Shown: positions 22,991 through 33,146 of the stretch, piece by piece
How positions within the stretch are numbered: position 1 is the stretch's first letter
Layout of the letters: each line of letters begins with the position of its first letter
Assembly (NCBI GenBank): GCA_963971405.1
Contig: OZ020486.1
Span: 37,099,419 to 37,163,418 of the forward strand
Source: Psococerastis gibbosa
Taxonomy: Eukaryota > Arthropoda > Insecta > Psocodea > Psocidae
DNA length: 64,000 bases
Direction of reading: 5' to 3'
Notes under the pieces: generated by a model
What the model saw: the letters and a program-made list of their open reading frames with translations, nothing else
Told to the model about the DNA's origin: nothing
Database searches by the model: none
Position numbers and translations under genes: made by a program

Positions 22991-23219
22991 GGACTTGTGG
23001 AGTAGTGGAACGGACTTTGACTTTCACCTGAAAGGTTGTTAGTTCGAGTCCGACACAGGTTCCATTTTCTGGCCATGCTTCGGAGGGCATGCAAAGCAGC
23101 TTAGGTGGTCCCGGCCGTTTTTAGTTGAGTGTAAGAGAGAGCCTTATGGCCCTCTCTATCTCCACTAGGTTGGCTTAGTAATAGAACAAAAGAAGTCATT
23201 ATTTATTAATTAATTAATA
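22991..23219 (+). mobile_element. tRNA-derived SINE, near full length
   Basis: The head has a tRNA-like A-box region (GTGGAGTAGTGGAACGG) and a good B box (GTTCGAGTCCG at about 23042-23052). Next comes the family body (TTCTGGCCATGCTTCGGAGG, GTAAGAGAGAGCC) and an AT-rich tail TTATTTATTAATTAATTAAT. The same family in reverse orientation occurs at 26923-27426, 42340-42548, 24690-24835 and 18655-18745. A tRNA gene is excluded because no full cloverleaf closes. Confidence 0.8.
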
Positions 23220-23459
23220 CATACACATTACTTTACAATTCATTCTAGGCTACTCATAAATTTAGTTCCTATTTTAGTACAATGTAGGATTGGCGGAATA
23301 AATTACAAAATATCAGGTAATTTTTTCAATTTGAATCCGTGCATTTTTAATTTGTGTTGTATCCCACCGTTAAAAAATGTGTGTCTATAAGCATTGCTAC
23401 GTATTCTTTTCTGAATAACAAGTTACAAATTTTTTAACTGTGTGGCATTTACCCCACTA

Positions 23460-23845
23460 AGGTGCCCATTCCATTGACCGGCTAGGGCTATTTCCAAAAA
23501 CGGTGACGTGGTAGCAGACATTCAAGACTTAGGTGGCGGTTCCATCGACCTCGCATTGCAGAGTTGACGGAAATGTTTATTTTCCTCTATGCCATATTTA
23601 AAATTGATCAATGATCATACAGTAAAATCACAAACAAACAAACAATAATTAAAAAATGGTGTCATGGGATATGTTAAGTACAAACATTGTAATAGATTTC
23701 TATAAAAAGAAAAATTCTAATTTCTGTCAATGTCATTTGCATTCTGCAATGCGAGATCGGTGGAATCGCAACCTAAGTCTTGAATGTCTGCTACCACGTC
23801 ACTGTTTTTGGAAATAGCCCTAGCCGGTCAATGGAATGGGCGCCT
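23460..23845. mobile_element. Composite MITE (nested), TA-flanked
   Basis: The outer ends are AGGTGCCCATTCCATTGACC and GGTCAATGGAATGGGCGCCT, with TA on both sides (23458-23459, 23846-23847). The outer arms run in to TAGCAGACATTCAAGACT and its complement. Between them, at the palindrome centre, sits an inner MITE with ends GGTGGCGGTTCCATCGACC and GGTCGGTGGAATCGCAACC. Confidence 0.85.
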
Positions 23846-24689
23846 TAAAACGGGAACCTCACATAAAAGTATTTCGATGTTCTCTCAAATCCCGGTGCCA
23901 GCAAATTTTCCAATTCTTTGAACACAGCAAATAATAATGGAAAGAACAGAGCTTCCAACTCAACCCAACCTACTTGTAAATTCTACTCCAAATCACTGAC
24001 GAGATTTCAAATTTGGTTTCCCTTTACAGAAAATCTTTATTCCCTCAGCACTTCTGCATTAGAAAAGAAAGAAGAATGTAATTTTATCAAAAATTTTGAG
24101 CGAGGTTGCTCCAGTTTTCACCGTCTTCTTCTTCAGCTTCCTTTAGGCAAATTAAAAAAGTTCTCCAGAATTATATTAGCCCTTTTAATGGAGTTCCAAA
24201 AGATAAAATATATTCTCGCCTGCCGTGTAGCCTTGATTGGGAGCCGGCAGCACTTATCGTGCAGATTATCTTCTTCCGAGATAATATAGGCTTTCTACAT
24301 TGTAGAGGTAATAAAATTATTCTTTTATTTTACCTTATTGGATTTCCATATCGCGTTTCTGAATCTTGAGGGTTTACTAAGCCTATGTATAGTCAATATA
24401 TTGTAGTATTATATGGTATATATAACACTGACATTAAATTAACTTTGGTTAAAGAGGTAACCTCTAATTTCGGGCCTATGTATAGCATTTAAGGAATTCA
24501 AAACTTCAAAATAACCAAATTCCAATATTCAATTAAATATGGGTCCGAAAAAAATTTGAAAGTGTTATACCTAAATTCAGATTCAAATCGTATACTAATT
24601 CAACATAAACATTCCAAATATTTCTTCGATCTCATAAAAATTCGAGTGTGTAATCAGGTTCTTCTTGTATTATTGACATTGATTTTTTG
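23846..24689. other. Intron sequence with unassigned overlapping frames
   Basis: Two overlapping frames (23918-24289 and 24106-24369) of 123 and 87 codons are present. They show no motif I recognise and have no splice or polyA context, so I do not call a gene. Confidence 0.4.
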
Positions 24690-24835
24690 TTCTGTTACTA
24701 AGCCAATTCAGCGGAGTTAGGGCTATATAGCCCTCTCTTACACTCAACTAGGAAGGAATTATTATTATTTATTATATTATTATATTATTATAATGGGACC
24801 GCCTCCTTTACATGCCCTCCCAAGCTGGAGTCGGA
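24690..24835 (-). mobile_element. tRNA-derived SINE, head lost, ATT tract inserted
   Basis: TTACTAAGCCAATTCAGCGGAGTTAGGGC and the CCCTCTCTTACACTCAACTAGG block are the minus-strand 3' half. An ATT-rich run (24758-24793) interrupts it before GGGACCGCCTCCTTTACATGCCCTCC. The tRNA-like head is absent. Confidence 0.65.
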
Positions 24836-25254
24836 ATCTATAATACTATTCTACTAACATAATCAGTGCTACAAACGGACACATATCGGAAAATATCAAA
24901 CAATTGAGGAGCATTTCTGCCGAATGATATGGCATTTTTCACAAATATATAATGATGTCATGAATTATTTGAATTTTTACACCTGTAAGTCTTTTCTCTG
25001 CCCGATAATCTCTAAGGCTTTCACGCTGTACAATCCACGGTTTCCCAAAGTCGTCAGATTTCGTCATTTACTGTAAAATGATAGAAATTCTCATGAGCAG
25101 AGCACCTGTGAAGGTCAGTAATTAAACTTAAATTAGATGATCATTTAAAGAACATAAGAGAAGCAGGTAACCTGTAACCAAATACAATACTTCCAACTAC
25201 AAATATCTGGCCATTAGAAAGCGAATTTGCATATCTTTGCTTCAAAGTAAATTG

Positions 25255-25570
25255 TGTAGAACGTTTCTTATAGCAGCATACAGGAGGGGGAGGGGGCCGC
25301 AGCCGGGGTAGCTTGTATACAGGAACGGATCCTGCCCATTTTTGTGGGGGAGGGGGGCAGTTGTGGGTCAAAATAGGAGAAACATATGTAGTATCGATTA
25401 AATCAGAGCGTGATAAATTAACTTACAATATATTTACCAAATTTGGGGGGGGGGGAGCAGCTACCCCCTGCCCCCCTCCGTATCAGTCCATGAATAACAC
25501 ATGTATCAATTAAATCAGAGCGTGATAACTAAATTTACTAAATTTGTGGGGGGGGGGGGCAGCTACAGTG
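25255..25570. repeat. G-run MITE fragments with a local duplication
   Basis: A unit with TCGATTAAATCAGAGCGTGATAA, a short AT-rich stretch and a G-run followed by CAGCTAC occurs twice (about 25390-25480 and 25500-25565). Similar pieces lie near 22570-22615. The parent element ends are not delimited. Confidence 0.5.
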
Positions 25571-25689
25571 AAGTTGATGGAGAACTGGAATAAGAAGGTT
25601 AAGGACCGAGGCTCGGCATAAAAATGGTAGTTTGCTTCCGGCCTTGAGTCCAACCAACTCTAATGAGTATACTCACCTTACTTACTAAG

Positions 25690-25790
25690 TGCCTTACCTT
25701 CACCGCGACAGTAGGTCGGCTTACTAATACAATAGAACAAAAAGTCATTATTTATTTATTATTTATTATTATAATTATAGTAATGCCGGT
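25690..25790 (+). mobile_element. tRNA-derived SINE tail fragment
   Basis: GGCTTACTAATACAATAGAACAAAAAGTCATTATTT is the plus-strand 3' end of the family at 22991-23219, with the same ATT-rich tail. Confidence 0.55.
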
Positions 25791-26386
25791 CATTTTACTG
25801 TCAATAAAAACAAAATAGACCAGTGTTCCAGAAAGAGGGCCCTCTATCAGCCCTGATGTCTCTAGACCCTAAATGGGCTGCCGTGCACCACATATTTTTA
25901 GCCGGAGCTTAGGCTCCATCTGTACACTTAAATATTTATTTTACATGTACAGTATTCACAGTTTGACTGTAGAGGTTACAGTATAGTACCTGCCAGGCCG
26001 TAACCAAGGGGGGGGGGATGGGTTTCATGGGGGTTCAACCCCCGAAATGAAATGGCTTGATACTAGATAGAATCGGATTTTGATATCCAATGATATTTCT
26101 GAACCCTAAAAACTATTAATGTGAAATCTTGCGGATTTATTTACCTAATCTGCTAATCAGTTTATCAAGGATTCATCTAGTATCATAATTTCTCCTTAAC
26201 CTTCATGATCTGTCATTACCAAAAGATAGTGTTATCACTTGCACATGAAGCTTTTGCAAACTTACTATTACGTAAGAGGCTAACTGAAATGTAGCAGATG
26301 CGTTGTAGAAATGGCAGATACTGTATATACTGTCGTAGATTTACCCGACAAAGCGGACACCCTTTTTATTTTAGTTAAAACGTTAA

Positions 26387-26765
26387 GAGTGTACAGCCCG
26401 TAGGAAATTGGCAGCCCGAAATTTAATACTTTTTATTTTTTATTTAAATAACTAGGCATACTATTAAAGATTTCGCTCATCAAAGAAGACTACTTCACGC
26501 ATAATATTATATGATATTTCTAATTTTCGAAATTGTAGTTTTTTCATAAACATGCAAATATTTTATAAACAATAACTTTTCACGTATAATTGATTTTATA
26601 AAAAAACTACAATTTCGAAAACTAAAAATACCTTATTACATGATGCATGAAGTTGTCTTCTGCAACTTTGATGAGCCAAATCTTCAATAACATGCTTAGT
26701 TAGTTAAATAAAAAATAAAAAGTATTAAATTTCGGGCTGCCACTTTGCTACGGGCTGTAGTACTC
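26387..26765. mobile_element. Palindromic MITE flanked by TTAA
   Basis: Arms of about 170 nt are inverted copies: GAGTGTACAGCCCGTAGG at the left and CTACGGGCTGTAGTACTC at the right, with GGCAGCCCGAAATTTAATAC and its complement inside. TTAA is directly outside both ends (26383-26386 and 26766-26769), which would fit a piggyBac-like enzyme. Partial relatives lie at about 9660-9890, 13000-13240, 33147-33480, 42920-43110 and 58120-58160. Confidence 0.75.
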
Positions 26766-26851
26766 TTAACACGTAGAATTAGAAATAGCCCACAACCTGT
26801 ATCACAAATTCTACGAATCATAAATTTTGAAATCATGTTTTCATTCGTCTA

Positions 26852-26920
26852 GTTATAACCGAAATTAGAGGACATAGAAAAACCCGAACTTAGTGGGATT
26901 TGAACCCATGACGCCACGGA
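26852..26920 (-). mobile_element. Second tRNA-derived SINE family, minus copy
   Basis: Read on the minus strand this has GGCGTCATGGGTTCAAATCC (a B box), then GGGTTTTTCTATGTCCTC and GGTTATAAC. The same order occurs on the plus strand at 27421-27500. The two copies face each other around the SINE at 26923-27426. Confidence 0.55.
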
Positions 26921-26922
26921 TA

Positions 26923-27426
26923 AATAAATAAATAAGTATGGACTTTTTATTGTTTCTATTACAAAGCCAACCTAGCGGAGTTAACATCAACGATGTGTCG
27001 GTACTGCGAGGAAGAAGAAGAGACAGGATGGCATATTTTAGCAGAATGTTCGGCGATTTGGCGAGCAAGACTGAATAATTTTGAATTTTCCACTCTGGAG
27101 CCCAGGCAGCACACCGGGGCACTAAGCTTTGGGGCCATTGTGGACTTCTACAAGGAAATCGGACTGGCGTAGGACAGTCAAGTCGGGGTCGCTCTATGGG
27201 CCCAAATATGAGGCCTAAGTCGTTATTAACCCGGCGAACAACACTACTACTACTACTAGCGGAGTTAGGGCTATAAAGCCCTCTCTTAAACTCAACTAGA
27301 AAGGCCCGGGACGGCCTGCTTTACATGCCCTCCGAAACATGGCCAGAAAATGTAGCCAGTGTGGGACTCGAACCAACAACCTTTCAGGTGAAAGTCAGAG
27401 TCCGTGCATCCGCTACATGTCCTGAC
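26923..27426 (-). mobile_element. tRNA-derived SINE split by a LINE insertion
   Basis: This is a minus-strand member of the family at 22991. The A-box side ends at the right (GTCCTGAC, 27419-27426) and the B box is in GGGACTCGAACC (27363-27374). The 3' half is interrupted at CTAGCGGAGTTA by a 272-bp LINE fragment (26984-27255). That 12-bp word occurs on both sides of the insert. Confidence 0.85.
26984..27172 (+). pseudogene. C-terminal end of a LINE polyprotein (zinc knuckle)
   Basis: 62 codons and a TAG (27170-27172) read MCRYCEEEEETGWHILAEC, a CxxC-H-C knuckle as found at the C-terminus of LINE ORF2 proteins. They continue to SFGAIVDFYKEIGLA. The untranslated end and an ACTACTACTAC tail follow to 27255. 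The piece is 5'-truncated and flanked by a perfect 12-bp duplication (26972-26983 and 27256-27267). Its last 85 or so bases match the tail of the SINEs at 40802 and 59418, so this LINE family probably supplied the machinery for those SINEs. Confidence 0.85.
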
Positions 27427-27500
27427 GGATAGGCGTAGATTGTGGGTTCGAATCCTGCCATGTCCAGTTTTTCTATATCCTCTTCTTTCAGTTATAACGA
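27421..27500 (+). mobile_element. Second tRNA-derived SINE family, plus copy
   Basis: TAGGCGTAGATTGTGGGTTCGAATCC contains a canonical B box. AGTTTTTCTATATCCTC and AGTTATAACG follow, matching the inverted copy at 26852-26920. Confidence 0.55.
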
Positions 27501-27572
27501 GGAGGTTACTTCTTCAACCTACTAACTATGTATCAACTATGTTCAGAGGAGGAGAAATTGTTGCAGCCGTTA

Positions 27573-27959
27573 GGCGCCCATTCCATTGACCGGCTAGGGC
27601 TATTTCCAAAACGGTGACATGGTAGCAGACATTCAAGACTTAGGTGGCGTTTCCACCGACCTCACATTGCAGAATGCAAATGACATTAACGGAAATTAGA
27701 ATTTTTCTTTTTATAGAAATCTATTAAAATGTTTGTACTTAACATATCCCATCACGCCATTTTTTAATTTTAGTTTGTTTGTTTGTTTGTGATTTTACTG
27801 TATGATCATTGATCAATTTTAACTATGGCATAGAGGAAAATAAACATTTCCGTCAATTCTGCAATACGAGGTCGGTGGAAACGTCACCTAAGTCTTGAAT
27901 GTCTGCAACCACGTCACCGTTTTTGGAAATAGCCCTAGCCGGTCAATGGAATGGGCACC
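27573..27959. mobile_element. Composite MITE (nested), TA-flanked
   Basis: The ends GGCGCCCATTCCATTGACCG and CGGTCAATGGAATGGGCACC are flanked by TA. The inner MITE (ends GGTGGCGTTTCCACCGACC and complement) sits between the arms ATTCAAGACT and AGTCTTGAAT. The centre has the opposite orientation to the 23460 copy. Confidence 0.85.
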
Positions 27960-28377
27960 TAAGTAAATTCTCGGGGCAATTATAAACTATTGATGATTGA
28001 TAATCATCTATTACACTAATTGATAAATAGGAAAAATGTACGTGAAGGTTCTTAAGGTCTGTGTGTTGTGCTGACAATTGTCATAATATGGCATAATAAT
28101 GATTCACTCTGAGCAGCTATGTCCAAAGTTAATATACATGTGTACCAGTGTACCTATGGCCTACAGTCTTCAATGTGCGTCATTATTAGCCAATCAGAGC
28201 GCTAGTTACATGTCTTTTAGACTACTGATGGGTAGGCTCCCTGAAGTGATAAAAGACTTGTAACGGCGACTTAGAGCACAATTCGCAGAAAAGCAGCTAA
28301 CAATTCTCAGTTACCAGACCAGAGAGCAAATACAAGATGAGATTAGGGTAAATGCTTATAATATATTCAATAATTAA

Positions 28378-31239
28378 TCATTAAGTTATATTTACAGAAA
28401 TTTTGATGAATTCTTAATTTTATGTACATCTTTGGGCGTTGACTGGGACATAATAGTATTAACTGAAACATGGCACTCGGAGAGAGATGGAAGTACTTTT
28501 TCAATCACAGGTTATGATTCCTTTTTCAATTATAGCCAAAATAATAAGTCTGATGGGGTAGCCATCTTCTGTCGGTCTGGACTAAATGCTACATTCACCC
28601 AAGCTCATATTACAGGTTGTAATGCATCCCTTATCTCTTTTTTACTAAAAAACAAACAACATCAAATTTTAGCGATTTATCGCACCCCGTCTGAGCGTCC
28701 CGAACAGTTCAACAACTCTCTAGCGGAATTCCTTGCTGCACAACCTAGGGCGGATTTGTTTGCATTAGCTGGAGATGTTAACATAGATATTCTTTCGGAT
28801 AATCCCACAGGTGATACACTAGAGTACCTCAATATAGTTGCATCGGCAGGCCTGCATACAGCAATTAACGAACATACCCGTGTTACAACACAATCTAAAT
28901 CATGCATAGACCATATAATTACATCTCAAAAAGGTGGCGCTACAGGACATGTCATTCGGGCGAATATAACTGATCACTACGCAACTGCACTTACAATTAA
29001 TTACAATGATAAAATTCTGAATCATTCTAGGCAACAAAAAACCATGATTGAGATAAACAATGATATGCTAGACGGGTACTTAGCAGCAGAACACTGGAAC
29101 AATGTTTTATGCTCAAACGACTCTAACACTAGTACAAACAAATTTATTGAAACTTTGCAACAACACATAAAATGCAGTGAAACAACCAAATACATATCTA
29201 ATAATAGAACAAAACTTAAACCTTGGATGACCAACGCCCTTCTAATATCAATAAGAAATAGGGATAAACTCAGCCTTAATCTAAAACATCACCCTAGCTC
29301 ACAACGACTCAGACAAGAATACATAAGGTACAGAAACAAGCTTAAGACGTTAATAGAAAAAACAAAAAGCGATTATTACAAAGACAGAATTAGAGAGAAT
29401 AAAGCCAATCCCAGAAAAACTTGGAACCTAATTAACGAAATAACAGATAACGGCAATATAAAAGGGCACGAAATAGCTAAAATAAAAAGTAATAGAGGGG
29501 ATATTGCATCTGAAACCCACCCAAAACAGATGGCTGATGAATTTAACATATTTTTCTCTAACATAGGAACTAAACTCGCATCAGCAATAAAAAAACCAGA
29601 AATCAACCATAGAACACACATAAACCAACACACGATTTTTCTGACACCAACCACAGAGGCAGAAACAGAGAAATACATAAACGAATTACGAAGTAAATCA
29701 GCCTCTGGATCAGATGGTATATCAGCTAACGTCCTAAAAACACACAAGAAACACATACTAAAACCATTATCTCATATAATTAACCTGGTTATTAAAAATG
29801 CACACTTTCCAGATGCATGTAAAATAGCACAAATCACTCCTATTCACAAAAAAGGAGACATCACAGACATGAACAATTACAGGCCGATATCACCCACTTC
29901 CACTCTTGGAAAAATCATAGAGAAAACACTAAAAAATCGTATCGTAGATTTCTTAGAATCAACCAATTATTTTGCAGAAAACCAATTTGGCTTTAGGGCT
30001 GGAAAAAATACTCAAGAAGCTGTTACAAAATTAACAACCAAAATTTACGAAGACTTAGATGCTGGTCAACACCCATTGTGTGTATTCCTCGATATGCAAA
30101 AGGCATTTGACACTGTCTCACATGATTTACTTATTGAGAAAATGGAGCAAGCTGGGCTGCGAGGGCACACACTGCTATTACTTACCTCTTATCTTACAAA
30201 CAGGAAGCAACAGGTAAAAATAAGACATGCAACAAAGAATAAAACACAAAATACATCACATTTATTGAATACTTACAGCGATTTAGCTGATACCACGTAT
30301 GGAGTACCCCAAGGAACCGTTTTAGGCCCGGTCTTGTTCCTTATATACATAAATGCACTATTGCAATTGAACTTAGATGGCACATTAATAGGATTTGCTG
30401 ATGACACTATCCTATATGTAAGCGGAGAGACCTGGGAAGAAGTTCACACAACAGCCTCCCGAACTCTTTCTAACATTAAAACATGGCTAGATGATAACCT
30501 GCTCACTCTTAATATAACAAAAACAGAATATATAACCTTTAGCGCAAATGTAGCCGGCCAGCCAAGCAACTCCTCACTTCAAATACACGAATATGACTGC
30601 AAACATAACTTATCCTGCCATTGTAATCATATCAAACACACAAGCTCATACAAATATCTAGGAGTCACCATAGACCAGCATCTGCGTTGGAATGAAAACA
30701 TTCTTAACACATCCAAGCGCATCCGCAGAACAATTTACAAATTAAGACGCCTGAGAAATATCTTAGATATGGCTGGTTTAAGAGAAGTCTATTACGCAAT
30801 AGTACAGTCAATAGCTAATTACTGCATACTAGCCTGGGGTGGTGCAGCAAAGGTACATCTAGAACCAGTCAAAAAGGCCCTCAAATGTGCCTTGCGGGTT
30901 GCCATGAACAAACCATTCCGACATCCTTCCGCTCCCCTATTTGAAGAGTTTAACGTCCCGACACTAGAAACTAGCTATATTGAACAAATTCTCATATACA
31001 GATACAAAAATTTCTACCATAACCTTACACACACAGCCCGTCACACCAGACTAGCAGAAGATCGTTGCCTCATAATACCACAATTCAAAACGTCGCTATT
31101 TAAACATTCCCATACATATATTTCAATAAAGGTCTATAACTCCATCCCTCTATCAATTAAAAAAGCCCCAAGTCTCAATATATACAAGTCCCTTATAAGG
31201 AAGTCTATTAAAATTATCATGCGAAATTACCTGTCCTGA
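28378..31239 (+). CDS. LINE ORF2: AP endonuclease and reverse transcriptase
   Basis: This open frame of about 950 codons has no internal stop. The first 200 or so residues are an AP-like endonuclease: DIIVLTETW, AGDVNID near residue 115 (counting from 28432), SCIDHIITS and a TDHY motif. The reverse transcriptase follows, with YRPIS, FLDMQKAFDTVSH (Asp near 554), GVPQGTVLGPVLF and FADD (Asp near 657). A C-terminal region with IAWGGA-like ILAWGGAAK completes it. No RNase H is seen. It looks like the CR1/Jockey group. The frame has no ATG in the endonuclease part and its first strand (the usual LNIRS segment) is absent or altered, so the copy may be 5'-truncated. It lies in sense orientation in cyclase intron 1. 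Confidence 0.9.
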   Translation, partial: SLSYIYRNFDEFLILCTSLGVDWDIIVLTETWHSERDGSTFSITGYDSFFNYSQNNKSDGVAIFCRSGLNATFTQAHITGCNASLISFLLKNKQHQILAIYRTPSERPEQFNNSLAEFLAAQPRADLFALAGDVNIDILSDNPTGDTLEYLNIVASAGLHTAINEHTRVTTQSKSCIDHIITSQKGGATGHVIRANITDHYATALTINYNDKILNHSRQQKTMIEINNDMLDGYLAAEHWNNVLCSNDSNTSTNKFIETLQQHIKCSETTKYISNNRTKLKPWMTNALLISIRNRDKLSLNLKHHPSSQRLRQEYIRYRNKLKTLIEKTKSDYYKDRIRENKANPRKTWNLINEITDNGNIKGHEIAKIKSNRGDIASETHPKQMADEFNIFFSNIGTKLASAIKKPEINHRTHINQHTIFLTPTTEAETEKYINELRSKSASGSDGISANVLKTHKKHILKPLSHIINLVIKNAHFPDACKIAQITPIHKKGDITDMNNYRPISPTSTLGKIIEKTLKNRIVDFLESTNYFAENQFGFRAGKNTQEAVTKLTTKIYEDLDAGQHPLCVFLDMQKAFDTVSHDLLIEKMEQAGLRGHTLLLLTSYLTNRKQQVKIRHATKNKTQNTSHLLNTYSDLADTTYGVPQGTVLGPVLFLIYINALLQLNLDGTLIGFADDTILYVSGETWEEVHTTASRTLSNIKTWLDDNLLTLNITKTEYITFSANVAGQPSNSSLQIHEYDCKHNLSCHCNHIKHTSSYKYLGVTIDQHLRWNENILNTSKRIRRTIYKLRRLRNILDMAGLREVYYAIVQSIANYCILAWGGAAKVHLEPVKKALKCALRVAMNKPFRHPSAPLFEEFNVPTLETSYIEQILIYRYKNFYHNLTHTARHTRLAEDRCLIIPQFKTSLFKHSHTYISIKVYNSIPLSIKKAPSLNIYKSLIRKSIKIIMRNYLS

Positions 31240-31619
31240 ATTGCCTTGCTAAAAAGTTAATGTTAAAAGTTAATGTTCATTTTAAAATTAATTTTATTAT
31301 ATTTTATTTTATTTTTGTATTTTAATAACACGCATGAATTTTAATAACTTTAATAATTTTAATAACTTAAATAGGTACGTTGTTTTTAATAACACGACCT
31401 GAAGTTAATTGTTTTGTTTTGTACCACAATTTTAAAAGAATTTATTTTGTATTGTAGATTAAGTGTTTAGAATAAGTTTTAATATAAATGTTATCTATTA
31501 GGTCGAGGGGCCCATCACGGGAATTCCCAAAGGTGCCCCTCTGAACCACTAATGAAATGTATGTAGAATGTATTCCTCGATAAGTAAATTTTACTTTACT
31601 TTACTTTACTTTATTTTAT
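31240..31619 (+). mobile_element. LINE 3' untranslated end and TTTAC tail
   Basis: AT-rich sequence is followed by the conserved block CATCACGGGAATTCCC to GGTGCCCCTCTGAACCACTA and a (TTTAC)n tail at 31589-31619. The same end occurs at 6950-7098. A repeated short tail instead of poly-A is usual for CR1-like elements. Confidence 0.8.
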
Positions 31620-33142
31620 ATACAGCCTCCTACATGGTGAATTAGACCATAACATGTATTTCTTGACTAGTAAACTAAACCGTATACAGTAATGTCATTA
31701 ATTAGAACCCTTCCATAGCAGAGTAGCACATAAAAATGATTCAATTTACCCTCTTTAGTGGGCGTCAAACCACCTAGGGCGTCTAACCTTTTCAAAATTC
31801 TTCTATATTATATTTTAATAAATAAAGTCAAGTTTATCGAGCTGTTTCCTTTCAAAATATTTTGTGTTAAAAGAATTGAACAATGCAAAGTTTATTCTAG
31901 GTCAATAAAAACAAAATAAACCCCTTTAAGACAAATTTGCGGGGGTGGAAAATGTGATTATTCCACAATAATGATGGAAACCTCCGCCCCAAGAATGTTT
32001 TTCCCAATGTGCTTATCTTAGGCTACTATATACTAACTTTTTATTCTTTTTTTATTTAACATTGTATTTAACGTATTTTTATTTTAATTGTTTATTTCTC
32101 TTAAATAATACAATCAAATAATCAACAAGCACAAGTAATCAACAAGAGGTACCTACAGAGTAAAATCGTCAATAGTCAATCTATATTTTATCTAAAAACT
32201 GTCCAATATTTTGTTTGTTAGGTAGACCTAACAAGCCTACTCACTGCTTTGCATAGGATATTTATCTATTAGGTTTTCCCAAGAACCTGTCTACCTACAG
32301 TGTATAGATTAACTAATAGTATATGGTTAAAAAACAACTAAGTTCAGAAAAAACGTCGTAATTGATCCATATTATGGTACCTGTTCACAATTTCATGTAA
32401 AAATAGTTGTGGAATTCTTTATGGCTCATATCATAATTCAGAAAGAATTCGCTAGTTTATCTTCTTCCCCCGACTGACGTTAATGATATATAACTGTTCG
32501 CTATTTCTAAATAAAATTTCAGCACATCCTAAATCAATCATTAAAAATTTAATTTAAAACTAGCGGCAGAATTTCTTATGTTATAATTCATAGGAATCAT
32601 TAGTTTATCTCCCCCCCCCCCCGGTCTAAAGGTAATTATAATTTATGACTCTTCTTTATTACTATATAAAATTTCAGTGCATCCTAAATTATTGACATAT
32701 AATTCCCTAGGTACAAGTACTCTAATTGTGAAAAATAGTTAGTCTACTTCACCCCGACTGACGGTAATTAACTGCTATAAGTTACTTTATTTGTAAATGA
32801 AAATTTCAGCACATTCTTAATCTATTGTTTTCGTTGGGATGTAGCGGTCCCTAAACAAACAGTCAGTGACTATGATAACGTTGATATGTATAGCCTACAG
32901 CACAGTCCAACGTGCATAAATTAGCCCGCACATAGAACGTGGGCGATCCAAATACCGAACACACCCCCTGGCGTCTTAATCGTCCATTTCAGCTGCCTTA
33001 ATTAAATGCAGTTCTCACCGCTATGTTCAATGTACTGTAATTGCATATAATTGAACTTGTACATATATCGTCAAAGAGCAGAGAGTGTAGAAGTTATAAA
33101 CATTTTTGAAGTTAATTTTTGTCCTGTTTACACATGCATAAT
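31620..33142. other. Intron sequence, no gene
   Basis: Repeated words CCGACTGACG-TAAT and AAATTTCAGCACAT (about 32470-32530, 32620-32690 and 32750-32820) suggest a loose local triplication of about 140 bp. A C-run lies at 32611-32622. Nothing coding is seen. Confidence 0.5.
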
Positions 33143-33146
33143 TAAG

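Noticed and set aside
23918..24369. Overlapping frames of 123 and 87 codons
   Set aside because: No domain motif, no splice context in phase with the cyclase exons, and ordinary intron base composition.
27421..27500. Functional tRNA gene
   Set aside because: Only the B-box/T-arm half is tRNA-like; no acceptor stem closes, and an inverted copy with the same non-tRNA 3' sequence shows that it is a SINE.
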